Below the pieces are notes generated by a model that was not told where the DNA came from, made no database searches, and saw only the letters and a list, made by a program, of their open reading frames with translations. This document shows positions 32,801-44,233 of a DNA stretch of 64,000 bases, in pieces. Source of the DNA: Hericium rajendrae (taxonomy: Eukaryota; Basidiomycota; Agaricomycetes; Russulales; Hericiaceae). The DNA lies in the NCBI GenBank assembly GCA_033439255.1, contig CM065891.1:1364001-1428000 (forward strand), given 5' to 3'. How positions within the stretch are numbered: position 1 is the first letter of the stretch; every line of letters begins with the position of its first letter. The position numbers were made by a program, and so were the translations under genes.

Positions 32801-35800
32801 CGTCCCAGGCCCGGAACGGGCGAAGCGCTTGGCGAAAGATCCCGTGGCAGCTGCTGACTTCTTTGATTTTTGTTTACAGTGCTTATTTGAGGGTCTATTT
32901 GGATGGGATATGAAAAAACGACGCTCTACGCCAGACGGGGGCATTCTAGGACATCTGAAGGCGTACTTTGGAACTGCAGAATATAGCGAACGTGGGACAT
33001 TACATGGTCATTTTCTGCTTTGGCTGCTGGGCGCGTTAAACCCTTCCGACTTGCATGCTCGACTGAAGGTCGATGAGGCATTCCGGATTCGATTCTTTGA
33101 GTTCTTTGAAGATATAATCAAACACGATGTACCCGAGGTAGATTTCTCTACCGCCAAGTTGGCTGAATTTGAGCCAAGAGTTGAGAGACCTCCCACGCCT
33201 CCGTGTCCCATCGGTCCGGGAGAGACACGCCCGGAAGAGGTCATGAATAAATGGGAAACTGTAATGGCAACTGAAGTACGTATGATCGGTGAAAAATTAC
33301 AGAGACATACTTGTCAAAGGATCTGCCATAAATATGGAAATGAAGAGCGCTGTCGTTTCTTGTTCCCGCATGAGATCGTCGAGTCATCACGCTTTGATGC
33401 CGAGACAAACTCTGTTATCTTTGTGTGTAAGGATGCGACAATGAATTACTATAATCCATATATCCTGGTGTTTTCCCGGCACAATCATGATATAAAATGC
33501 ATACTATCGGGAAAAGCTGCGAAGTCAGCAATGATTTATATCACAGATTACATCACGAAGATGGAGACTAAATTCACCCAAATGTTGTCTATGCTTTGTG
33601 GTGCAGTCCTCAAACTACCGGAAGGGTTGGATGTAACTACAAAGGACGGATCCAAGAAGTTGTTATATAAATGCTTGTCCCAGTTCAGTAAGAAACAAAT
33701 CATCCAAGCACAACAAGCAGCACGATACCTACGAAATCGAGGGGATTCTATTGAATCGCATGAGAGGGTGCCTATGCTTTCTGGGTTGGTGTTCGAGTTT
33801 GCAAAACGGTGCTATGCGCAGATAGCCAAGAAAGATCCTGACGTGACCATGAAGGATGCCGATCATGCCTCTGATACAGACAATAGTGATGACGAAGAGG
33901 ATGATAGCGCAGGCATCCAGATGAATCCTAAGCAGGGCTCCGATGTCGAAAAAGGCAGAAGAGACAAAGCAGAAGACGAGGATCAGACGGAGGAAGAAGA
34001 GCATATCCAAGTTCAACTGCGAGTGGATCGTGAAGGGAGGCTTATTGATGCCACTCAGATTGATGACTACCTTTATAGAGATGTGCGTCTTGAACATATC
34101 AATTTCTGTGATTTCATCAAATTCTATCAGGTCTCTAAGAAACAACAGCTCAGCAAAGAGGAACGTGCCAAATTAAAGAGATACAAGTTGGAATCCCCTC
34201 ACCCTTGCGCTGACAGGCAGGAAATTGTTGAGCGATACGTTGGCACAGAATCTGCGGGAGACTTCCCTCGCGTTGTGGTCCGTGTAACAGGCATGACTAT
34301 CCCGCGATCCACAAAAGGAGAGATACATGCGTTATTCATGTTGGCGCATTTCAAACCTTTCAGTGCCAGACGTCCATTATTTGGGTCTAACGACTACGAT
34401 ATAGACGCACTGATGAAGTCATACCCTTTCTCCGAGAGAAGCCAACAGATCATGAGGAACTGGGAAGAAATCTACGAATGTGAAGATGAGCGCGATGCAG
34501 AACGGATGAAGCGACGTGACAAGTTGATGAAGGAAGCTGGGAAGTTGGAGAAAAAAAAGAAGCAACGGGATGAAAACGATGAGAACATACCGGAGATTGG
34601 CAAGGCGGCCTCAGGGAATGATGAAAATTTTGAAGATCCGGATGTAAAGGATATGTTGGACAAATTAACAGACGCGAGATTTCTTGATCCTGCGGTGTTT
34701 CTGGATCGTGGAGCAGTTTATCGTCCGCCAAAAGTCCCGATTTCCTCCCAAGGATTGTCCGCAGTGGATCCGAGGCAAGCACGTGACTGGGAGAAGGAAA
34801 TTAAGATCCAAGAAGCTGCGATACAGTCCGCAAGGTTGAATCTGCTTGATCCGGGAGCACAAAACATTAGGATGGAACCAGAATCTGTAGGAAGCACTGA
34901 TGTTAATCAACCAGTGAAGATAAGGGATAGAACGCCAGACTTTTCTGGTTATGTACCACCTGTACCACCTACATTGATTAATAACGGGGGACTGGACGTT
35001 CCATTAAGTACAGCAGATGAAGTTATACGGACTGTTGCGGAAAAACATACATTGAATAAAAAGCAGTTCTATGCATTTGAAATTATTGCACGAGCATGGA
35101 TCAAAGTTCACGAGCGACGCATTTCAGGAGAGGCAGTCGATGAAAGCAAAGATAATGATGACATACTTCGATTATTAATGACTGGTCCCGGTGGGACTGG
35201 AAAGACTCATTCTGTGATGGCAGTGAGGGAGGTCATGGAGTATTACGGTAGTGCGCACAGACTTAGGCTAACTGCTATGACGGGCTCCGCGGCTGCTCTG
35301 ATAGGTGGAACGACTTGCCATAAGGGTCTAGGTATCCGTGTTAGACAAAAAGTCAACCAGGAAGGAAAATCACGAACCGGATTGGATGAAAAGTACGAAA
35401 TCGATCTGCCCCCAAATGCTCGCGCGGCGTTGAGAGCTAATTGGAAGGATGTAGACATCATGCTAATAGATGAGGTCTCACTCGTTAGTCTGCAGATATT
35501 GTCAGACATTGATCATGCTTTGAGATATGCAAAAGAGAAGCCAAATACCTGGTTCGGAGGCATGATAGTAGTCTTCTCTGGGGACATGATGCAATTCCCA
35601 CCCGTTTGCGCTACAGCTTTGTGCCACATCGTGCGGGGTGCTAGGTCGAAATTGAATGGGAACCAGCTAAAGGTAAGCCTGGGGAGGCTCGCATGGAAGA
35701 CGGTGAACAAAGTGATTGAATTTGATGAGCAATTCAGGATGAAGGATGATCCCGCCTATGCGGCTGCGGTAGGCCGCTTGCGTCTTCATGAATGCGTCCA

Positions 35801-37852
35801 GGCCGACGTAGATCTTTTCAATTCACGAGTTATTTGATCAAGGCGAAAACCGAATGGAATCCTGTTGAGCGGGGAAGAGAATGCAAACGCGGTGACGATT
35901 GTTGACACGAACAAAGTCCGAGAAAAGATCAATTTGCGGAAGGCACAGAGTAACTCTATACCAGATACTGCACCAGAATTGGTATTGTGCGCAGCCCTAG
36001 ATTTCATCAACGGTAAGCTAGTGCCGGTGAATGATTCCCGCAATTTTAGAAGGGAAGCGTTAGCTTTACAGACTGCTGCACTCACAAAAGAAGGAGCTCT
36101 ACCTGGATATATACCATTGTATATCGGAATGCCGGTCATTCTGCGCAGAAAGCATGTATCCGTCGACCTGAAAATTGCCAATGGTTGCCAAGGCACGGTG
36201 AGACATATAGAGATGGGAGTCGATGAAACTGGCTTCAATTATGCGAAACTGGCGCTGGTTCACTTTCCTGGAAGTAAAGTCAAACTTACAGGTCTAGATC
36301 CAGAAGTATGTATAATCACCCCGGATTCCTGGTCATTCAGCACAACCCTTGAACTTGAGAAGGGAAATCCCAAGCGTTATACGATCAACCGAAAGCAACT
36401 CCCTATCCAGCCCGCCTTCGCTGTTACTGGGCAATCAGCACAAGGGAAGACGTTGCCAAAAGTGATAGCTGACCTATCCAAGGGCGGTGCGGCTGCTTAT
36501 GTGGCTGCTTCAAGGCCAAGGTGACGAGAGGACATCTATTTGATACAAGAAGTCCAGCTTCAGCAATTGAATAAACGCATGAGTGCAGATATGATGCTAG
36601 AACTAGCCAGATTTCGCGCTTTGGAACATAATACCTTGAGACGCCACGGATATTGTAAGGGCGATTTCGTTGATGTTCCGGACCCGGAAGAGCGCTACAT
36701 GAACACTTTATCTCAAGCAGAGAGGCAACCGAAATTCGAAATCACATGGACGGATGATCAGCCATCGAATAAGAGGAAGCGAAAGCTGGAAGAGGACGAT
36801 GCCGTATCGTCAGTAAAGACAGCAAAGCGGCGGAAAGACAAAACACAAACAGGACAGGAAGGCGCTTCCGTGGATGAATACCTCCCCGGATGCCAATGGT
36901 CGAGTCAGGACTATTCCTGTGCATACGACTCAGTATTTATGAGCATGTATATGATGTACAGATCAGCCAGGTTGCAATGGCAGCGCGGATGGACAGATGG
37001 CAACATCATCGCGACACGCCTGTCACAGTCGTTTAGTACTTTGGTAGGATTGGAGCAGATACGTCCTGTCCAGAGTGATGAATTGAATTGGCATCGGGAT
37101 CAGCTGCGAGACCTTTTGAGTGAAATAAATCCTACAAGATATCGTCGAAGGGGTTTGAATATGCGTCAGCTATGGACGTGATATACGACGCGTGGCGTTC
37201 AGATCATAAGGATCTGTGCTTGGTTCATGTGAATACGGCTGAGAATGTGTTCCCTGATGCTAGATTGTTCCTTGAGATATACGAAGATCCAAGAATGAGT
37301 ATAGAAAAGCATTCGATTCAATGTTGGGTAAACGCTTGCCTTAGCAACTGCTACGCCGCTCCTCCCAGTCTTCCAGAGTATCACACGGAGCAGTGTAACG
37401 ATATTATCCTGACCTGTCATGGTTTGACACAGGCACCAGCATGGCTATACTTCGAGTGCGCGTGTCAATTGGGAGGAACTATCGAACCGACGCGTTTCCT
37501 GAGCATCCCAGTTTGCGATGAGAGGAGAACATACATTTTGAGTTCTATTATTTACTTCGGTGGCGCGCATTATACAGCAAGAATCTGTACTGATTCTGCG
37601 ATTTATGCTTACGATGGTCAGAGAATGGGAGGCAAATGTGTGAAGCAATTTACTCACGATGCAGAAGAGTATGATGCTGAAATAAGGCATACACTTTTGA
37701 CACTGGATGGTCGAAACGCTCAGATTTTCATTTATGCACTGACTGAGAACGACCACTCATCTGGACTTCCTGCGGGAATGACGGGACCGGGCAGAGAAAT
37801 GAGAGACGTTCCACATTTGCGAGCGAGGATGTCTGCTCGAAGTGCCATATAG
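29895..37852 (+). pseudogene. Helitron RepHel polyprotein with C-terminal peptidase-like segment
   Basis: The main frame runs 1980 residues from ATG 29895. Order of parts: a Cys-containing DUF6570-like domain (LPKFALANGLYRG, residues 530-570); a Helitron-like N domain; the Rep HUH motif LHGHFLLW (about 1037) and the two-tyrosine motif YITDYITK (about 1214); an acidic linker; and a Pif1-type helicase with Walker A GPGGTGKT (about 1763), Walker B MLIDEVS (about 1855) and SGDMMQFPPV. A TGA at 35835 interrupts helicase motif IV-V, and another at 36522 follows AAYVAASRPR; reading continues in the same frame after both. A frame change near 37150 precedes the last 220 residues. The tail has a Cys box (SCAYDSVFMSMYMMYRS, about 36916) and a His box (YFGGAHYTARI, about 37555) followed by IYAYDGQRMGG, as in ubiquitin-specific-type cysteine peptidases. 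The copy is disabled but recent. Confidence 0.9.
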
Positions 37853-38121
37853 CCTTTCTTCAGTGGAGTGACATCCTTGATATATATGGCGTATTGTGCT
37901 ACAGCCACGCAGCCTATGCCCGAATGTGAACCCAAACCTATACACGTAAGGGGTAACACGACCTCGTGATGATCGCGTTGTTGCATTGAAATATGAAGCA
38001 ATGACGATTTTTGCTATACGTGAATAACAAATATGTAGGATAAGATGATACTGGTTCATATACATACAGCTTTGTCGTGATATCAAACATACATCTCCCT
38101 CTCGGTGATGCTGATCTGGCA

Positions 38122-41045
38122 TCAGCGTGCCAAAGTCGTATGCCGGCGTAACGACTGGGGCTCGACAAGAGGAATGGTTGGCAGACGTCCATTGCGGCTC
38201 AGAAACATTCGGCAGTAATATGCAATGAGATCCTGCTCCCAAGCGAGGAAGGTGTCACTATTCGTATCATGATGACTCGGCTCCTGTGGGAATACGAAGG
38301 TTGACGGCGGCCAGGCTTTCAAGAGAGAGAACAAGATTTTCATGCTTTCGACACGGTGTCGCCACAACGGCGATGAGAAGGGATCCACCACACCTGATTC
38401 TTGAGCGACGTTGCATGGACTTTCCCAACAGGGGATGTATTCCCCATGCCACATGCTTTTGATACCCTTCTCGCGTTGAAGCGTCGCGGCTGTATCTTGG
38501 TACACAGCCGGCAACATGTCCTGGTCAAATCGCATGAATTCCACTCTGAACCCTATGGCGTGCACCTCCCAAGCGACCTCAGCCCACAGCGTGCGATCAC
38601 TTTCGGCATCTTGGCGCGTGACTTCTTTCGATGCCCATTGCGGAAGCGGGTTTACATCCTCTGCGTAAGGTGCGATGCCAGCGTGAACACCAAAGCGCAC
38701 ATTGATGTCGAGACGATCAAGACTTCTTCTGATCTTTCGACGAAGTTCGGCCGTCAGTTTGCCCTCAGCATTGACCCGGAGAGATTTGGCATCGTCGTGA
38801 TTGGGAGCAAATTGTAATCGCTCTATGTCCGACAGTGATGACGTCGGTTTCAAGGGAACCGCAGGTAGACGAATGCGGTAATACCGGCCTTCCAACGCAA
38901 CCCTCCATTGCATGGCCGTCATAAGGATGCGCCAGTTTTTGGAAGGTGACATTATTTGAGAGATGCACCACAGGCGAATGCGAAGCCAGTGATGTATTTT
39001 TTGGCAAATGTAGTGCCATGCGCGGAAAACACGTGTAGAGGAGGGAATGCATAGTGGAATGCATTATGGGAATCAACATCAGCAACTTGAAGCTCCGGAT
39101 TCTTGGACAAGAAGGCCTTCCAAGATGGCTGATAATCAGGCGCCCATTCTGGTTTGAGGCGTACATCTGGACCCCTTGATCCGGCAACTGCATCAAGCGC
39201 TATTTTCTGTCTCTTTGCAGGCGGAGCTTCGGGACGGCGTGATGTGATTGACTTATTTGCCTTGCGACACGTAGAATCTTTGCCATGTAATCCAGAGGAA
39301 GTGGATGTTGCTATATAAGACATTAGCCAGCGCTCAACAAGACAGCGCACGCATTCAGCGTACCAGAACTTCCCAGCACAGACTTGTTTGATTGTCCTTC
39401 AGCGTGCTCCTCAGCATCCAGGACCGGTACCAGTTTGCGAATTGTGGGCTTGCTACTTAAGCTATAACGGCGCAGCTGCTCTCCCAAGCCGCCTGAGGTT
39501 TCATCAGCAATGGGCGCTTGAGCCCAAGTTGGTGTAGGCACAAGGCGATCACCGCGACGAATATTGCGCTCGGAAGAGAATACCATTGAACCTGGAATAT
39601 AAGGCCTGATTGAAACGACACGAGTGGAGGGCGTGAGAGATGCAATAGGACGGATGAACCAGACAGGCACTCCCAAGCGATACAGAGATGAACAGGTCCT
39701 CACATTCGCTGTGATAGCACCGCGGAGAGGTTGGACGCGGTGGCTATTGTCGAGGAGGGTGTACTGACTACGAGGACGCATGACTTTGGTATAGATGATC
39801 CATCCGCGCAGTTCGAGGAGGAGTCGCTGAGCTTCTCGTAGCCACATCATCGTATCAAAGGCCGACATCGGATGTCCGTGCATGATGGATACTGTGTGAT
39901 TAAGGCGGTTGACTAGGTCCCACATGAACATTCTGCGGCGTTGACGGAGTTGTTCTTCGTTGTCCGCTCCATCGACCTCCAAACCGTTGAACGGCACTGC
40001 CTCATTCAGTTCGTCACTTGGGCTCCCTCCAAATGCTGCATGAGCAACTTCTTCAGCAATTGTGGTAGTTTCGTCTATAGCCTTCTTCAGCCTCTCTACG
40101 AAAGTTGGCCTCAGGCGGCCAATGGGTGCTTCATTTCCGTGACTTAGAAGCTGTAAGTCCTTCTCGCCAAAATCGCACCAAGGGATGTCAAGATCGGTAA
40201 AAGCTGGGATATCCGCATGGCTAAAATGCTGGTTACTTAGAGCAAGCAATCTCGGATTTGCTGGCACGGCAAAGGTATGCGGTTCCATGCGGTCGAACAT
40301 CTGGGGCCACTTGGTGTGCTCGAAAAACCCGAGCATGCCATCAGCATAGTAGGAAAAGATTTGTTCAGGGGAGTGATGCGGAAGCTCTGGGATCCAAGGC
40401 ATATTCGGGGATGATATACACATGTCTTTGTTGCCGGGCAACAGAGTAATCGAAAGGCAGTCTGTGGCATTCTGCAAAACCTCGCCGGTGGCCAACGGAG
40501 CAAATGAACATTTTGTAGTGATTGCATCGAAAAAAGGCATTCTTTATGCACAAATGAGACTGGGTTGACGGGGGAACACCGAATGATATACTCACTGTGG
40601 GCATGTGCAAGGGGCTTGGCCATTGTTGCCACATTTACAACGACGCGTGTCCAAGCTGCTGCAATACAATGCAGTGGTGATTAGCTAGTTTGATGTACAG
40701 GACAGAGCGTACTTACCTTGATAGACGAGTATCTGCCATGACGACGAAATCGAGAGTGAGTTTCGTTGATATGAAGAGGTGACGTGTACGGAAGGAAAAC
40801 TGGTGACCAAAATGAAGAGTCCAGCATTTTCGATCAAAACAGGGCAGCAGAGGAAAGAGAAAAGGACGAGACATACCTCCGTTGGGTGGATGTGGCTCAA
40901 TGTCGTGGTTATAGACATCTGTCAGCAGGGTGACATTGAGAAAGTAACTATCACATACTGACGACCTGCGTAACGCAGTTGCTGCCGTTCGGGAGCAGGA
41001 TGAAGGACCCACGAGATACCAGGATGGAGCAGAGAACGTCAACAA
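38122..41045 (-). pseudogene. Helitron-companion gene, repeated in Agaricomycetes
   Basis: A long minus-strand gene with introns (for example about 39336-39291 between LNA and TSTSSG). Its segments include DVYNHDIEPHPPNG (about 40900), a Cys motif CKCGNNGQAPCTCPQ (about 40630), LPGNKDMCISSPNMPWIPEL (about 40420), the block FMWDLVNRLNHTVSIMHGHP (about 39900), WLREAQRLLLELRGWIIY and VRSIRPYIPG-like VSIRPYIPGSMVF. The C-terminal part (38122-38952) is helical with ARFGV/WEVHAIGFRVEFM. I recall similar proteins as multi-copy and unannotated in mushroom genomes; this is memory, not a search. A frame change near 40535 (poly-T before FFDAITTKC) and one near 38950 suggest it is inactive. No enzymatic motif is recognised. 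Part of it is duplicated at 54080-55254. Confidence 0.65.
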
Positions 41046-41487
41046 GACGAGACTCTGGTCAGCTTATCAACCCCGTCAACGAGACGGAGTTGCAGGATCC
41101 CAGGGCAGAAAAGACACAGCGTAAGGCCAAGGACTTGCTGCGGCAAGAATTCAGATATTCGTAGATCCAGGGCAAGAGATGACGATGGGAGACGTAGAGT
41201 TGTATGGGGACAGAGGCTGAGGACAACAATGAGAGTTGGAGTCGAGAGGAGAAGCGATGAATGTGGACGGTGGTCGACCCGCCAAGGTGCCGAAAACGCC
41301 GCTGGGCGAAGCGCCGGCAGGTCGCTGAGTCAGTAACACGCGGCCAACAGGTGGCTGGTGAGCCTAAGCAAGTTCACCGCTCAGTTAGTGACAGGTCAAG
41401 TCAACAAGTTTAGTTCTTGCTCTCCCCACCGTCCACCATCCATCCCCGTTATGTCCTACTGCGTGCATGCCATTGTCTTCACTGCGT

Positions 41488-41655
41488 CGCCTCGTTGACG
41501 CGCAGCGTGGAGTGGAAGACACCGTCTTGTTGCCGGGTCTATACACGCATTCTCCGGAGCCACAAGTTCCGCAAGGGATCGTTCTCGCTGTATCGTCTGG
41601 TTGATGCGCAGCGAGAAGTGTAAGACACCGTCTTGCTGATGGGTCTATGCACATG
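41488..41655 (+). repeat. Imperfect tandem duplication, about 110 bp
   Basis: The segment around GCGCAGCGTGGAGTGGAAGA (41500) recurs as GCGCAGCGAGAAGTGTAAGA (41607), each followed by CACCGTCTTG and a GGGTCTAT block. It lies just outside the Helitron boundary. The remainder of 41362-41751 shows nothing. Confidence 0.7.
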
Positions 41656-41751
41656 TCTGAGATATGTCCACTCCGCTGCGAAATTCTCAGTCATAGACGT
41701 TTAATGTTGTCACGTTGAAGGCTGGAATACATGCAGAAATTCTGTACGCTT

Positions 41752-42923
41752 CATTCCTCACATCTCTGGCCTGGTTCAAGGTCCAACTTCGACAGTTTTG
41801 CATTCAAGACATTTCCCATGGGCTCGACCTCTTGGAACTTTCGTTTCGGGAATGTGTTCGCGAGGGTGTGCGCCTCTTTCTGTGCATCGCCTCGACGTTT
41901 GTCTTCCTCGGCTTTCATCTGCGTCACCATCTGCTGCAGACCAAACAGTCAATAACGAGTCAATACCGCGATCGCATGTGGAGAGCGTACATACCCAAGA
42001 ACCAGTTCTGCTGAGCATCGTCACGCTACGGAGAACGGTGACCAACCGTTGTGAATCTCTCCCGCCCTCCCTCCTACCCCCCCGAGGCTGTTGAAGGGCA
42101 CGGAAAACAATTGTCATTTTGACCAGTTGGCCGTGACGTAGCTGGGCAGCATCCAACGGGACTACTGGGTCATAGAGTCTCTCATCTTGAGACTCTCTAC
42201 GATGAAGGCAATCAGCATCTGTCTATTTTCTATCATTCAGGGACTCACAACTCGTCGAACAGGCAGGGAATCTGCAAGACTTGCACGACATTGTCTTCGG
42301 TATGCTCGAAGCCTTCTCCACCACGCATATGTGATGTGCTAATGGGAAGGATATCACTGGGCGTAAGGCGGACCTCGGGCGATGAGTTTGGTCTCTTCGG
42401 ACTAAAGAGCGGGTTCGTTGCTTCTATGGCAGGAAGTCCATAGGCGTTTTTATTGGTGAGTGGTTGTAGCTCGCCTTGCGGCAGGTACTGATCAAAGAAC
42501 CTGTGGATGTTCGAGATAGCCTCTATGGCCCTCTGAAAGGTAGCGCAATCAGGTCCCATAATCTGCGCTCGCTGTACCAGTGCTTGAGGCCGGATGTTTG
42601 AGCTAGGGCAATTGTGAGTTCAAAGACAATCGGCGTAAGGAATCTCCTTACCGCATCATGTTCCGCGCTGACGGGAAAATGTAGTGGCTTAGAAGCCCCA
42701 TCACCTCAAATTCGAATTCCATCTCTCCATGTCGACTACCCTCCTTGCCAGTGAGATAGTAGAATCCTTGTCCCCGAGCGATGGACAGGCCTTGTCTGAC
42801 CGACAGGACAGAAGCATATGTGGTGAGTTGGTTTGTAGGACGTTCCCGCTTGTGGTCCTCTGATGCTGTGTTTAGCTCGGCGACACATGCGGGAGAAGAG
42901 AGAATGCTGAGTAGATCGGCCAT
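41752..42923 (-). CDS. Hypothetical multi-exon protein
   Basis: The family is not recognised. From ATG 42923 the exons read MADLLSILSSPACVAEL to SARNMMR, then after an intron (about 42651-42603) SNIRPQALVQRAQIMGPD to IPCLFDEL, after an intron (about 42250-42198) ESQDERLYDPVVPLD to SMTGSW-type TMLSRTGSW, and after a last intron (about 41996-41937) QQMVTQMKAEEDKRRGDAQK to LDLEPGQRCEE, stop at 41752-41754. All four exons join in phase with GT-AG signals, giving about 290 residues. The last exon is a charged helix, possibly coiled coil, with a basic PKRKF cluster. The overlapping plus-strand frames here are shadows. Confidence 0.75.
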
Positions 42924-42956
42924 CTTCGATATTGCTTGTCCAGGGGCCTTTCAGCG

Positions 42957-42966
42957 CATATATAAA
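42957..42966 (-). promoter_or_regulatory. TATA box of the gene starting at 42923
   Basis: On the minus strand TTTATATATG lies about 35-45 bases upstream of the ATG at 42923. Confidence 0.5.
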
Positions 42967-44233
42967 TGGTGGTAATCCGCCGTGCACGGGCCCTTCGTGT
43001 GTCTTACTGTTTCTTAGGCTCGTTCCCCGGACGGACGAAGGTTTTCGGGCCGCTCCGCTTTCAATGACTTCCTCTTCACAGATGTGTCTCGGCTGTCTAG
43101 TATGCGCTCATCAGGAGGTGGCAATTATATCCGATAAGGCTTTACATGCTGAATCTGGAATGGCATCGTGGTTTCGATCTCGTCTTCCCCAACGGCTGAC
43201 ATCTAGAAGAGCTTGCAAATTTGTCTTGCAAATCTTATTGCTTCTTGCATTCGAGCGCAGTATTAGGACGCGTCGGTAATGTTTCGTCCGTCAAAAAGAA
43301 TCCACCAATCGCCATCCGTCTAGACAGAGCTTCGGAGGGATGCTGGATATGCTTTGGTTACATCACCTGTGGTGCGTCGTTTGCGTTCTTCGCCGATTCG
43401 AGCCTGACGGGGTCGCCTAGGGATATTGGAGAACATTTATCAAGGGCCGCTTTGGAAATCTGACGGGCATCGGGACCCGTTACCACGCCCCGTTTCTTGC
43501 TCGGAGGTATGCGGTCTTTAGATTTGTCACGGGTTCACCGCACGACCGATGTAGACTCATTATTTTGCACATTTGCACGCGCACGGACGAGCGACACTTG
43601 TGCGGTGGTGCTTCTTAGGAGTTTATTCAAGGTCCAACAGTGGCTTCTTCCGTTGACCGTGGCAAAACCCGTCACTAAACTTCTTCTCTTGTTAGGCGTC
43701 CTTAGTGGCGTTATATATCATCATGATTAGGTGCACGCTCCACGTCGTCAAGATCCAGGGCGGGAGAGTCGCATATAGTTCGGAGTGCAATGGATCTCAT
43801 GAGTAAGAGGACATGGGTATTCTTGAGTTCTTTGGTTCCTGAATTTTTGTTGATTTTGCATGTGTGATTTCGCACGGTCTTGGCACTGAAGGCCCGCAGA
43901 CCATAGGGTATCCTTGGAGGTTGCCTCCTTCATCAACGAGAGGGCCCGCTACACCTGCCGTAAGGATTCACTCACGCGGCATAAAAGGCAATCTCGCACG
44001 ATGTGATGCCCGCATCGCTCTCACTTAACTCCCAAGTTTTCAAGTGGTGCGCCTTGTTTATTTCTGTGGGTGTCGCGATGTGCTCACGTTGCAGCCGTAG
44101 ATTTTTCGTCCTGTCGCTGGCTAATATTTACAAAATTCGTTAGACCTAATTGCAACCATTCGTATTCACGATGGGTACGTTGTGTTTGGTGTGTTCATGA
44201 GATGGTCCTCTGATGCTATTTGAAGACATCACT
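42967..44233. other. Intergenic, nothing recognised
   Basis: No domain or exon chain could be supported on either strand, despite several short frames. Confidence 0.45.

Larger units (their letters stand above)
29451..41361. mobile_element. Helitron region with RepHel and convergent companion gene
   Basis: A rolling-circle (Helitron) transposon is identified by the RepHel polyprotein at 29895-37852. A second gene (38122-41045, minus strand) converges on it with only 270 bases between, and sequence homologous to that gene also occurs elsewhere in the window (54080-55254). The right limit is set by a boundary at 41361, where this copy and the copy at 54080 stop being alike and which reads 5'-TCACCAGCC on the minus strand. 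The left limit is only assumed, near the 24-bp repeats. The two genes may be parts of one element or of two nested ones. The coding frames carry a few breaks, so this copy is probably not autonomous. Confidence 0.65.

Noticed and set aside
39596-39610. ATATAAGGCCT similar to the DUF5648 promoters
   Set aside because: It lies inside the companion gene's coding exon, far from any start; a chance match.
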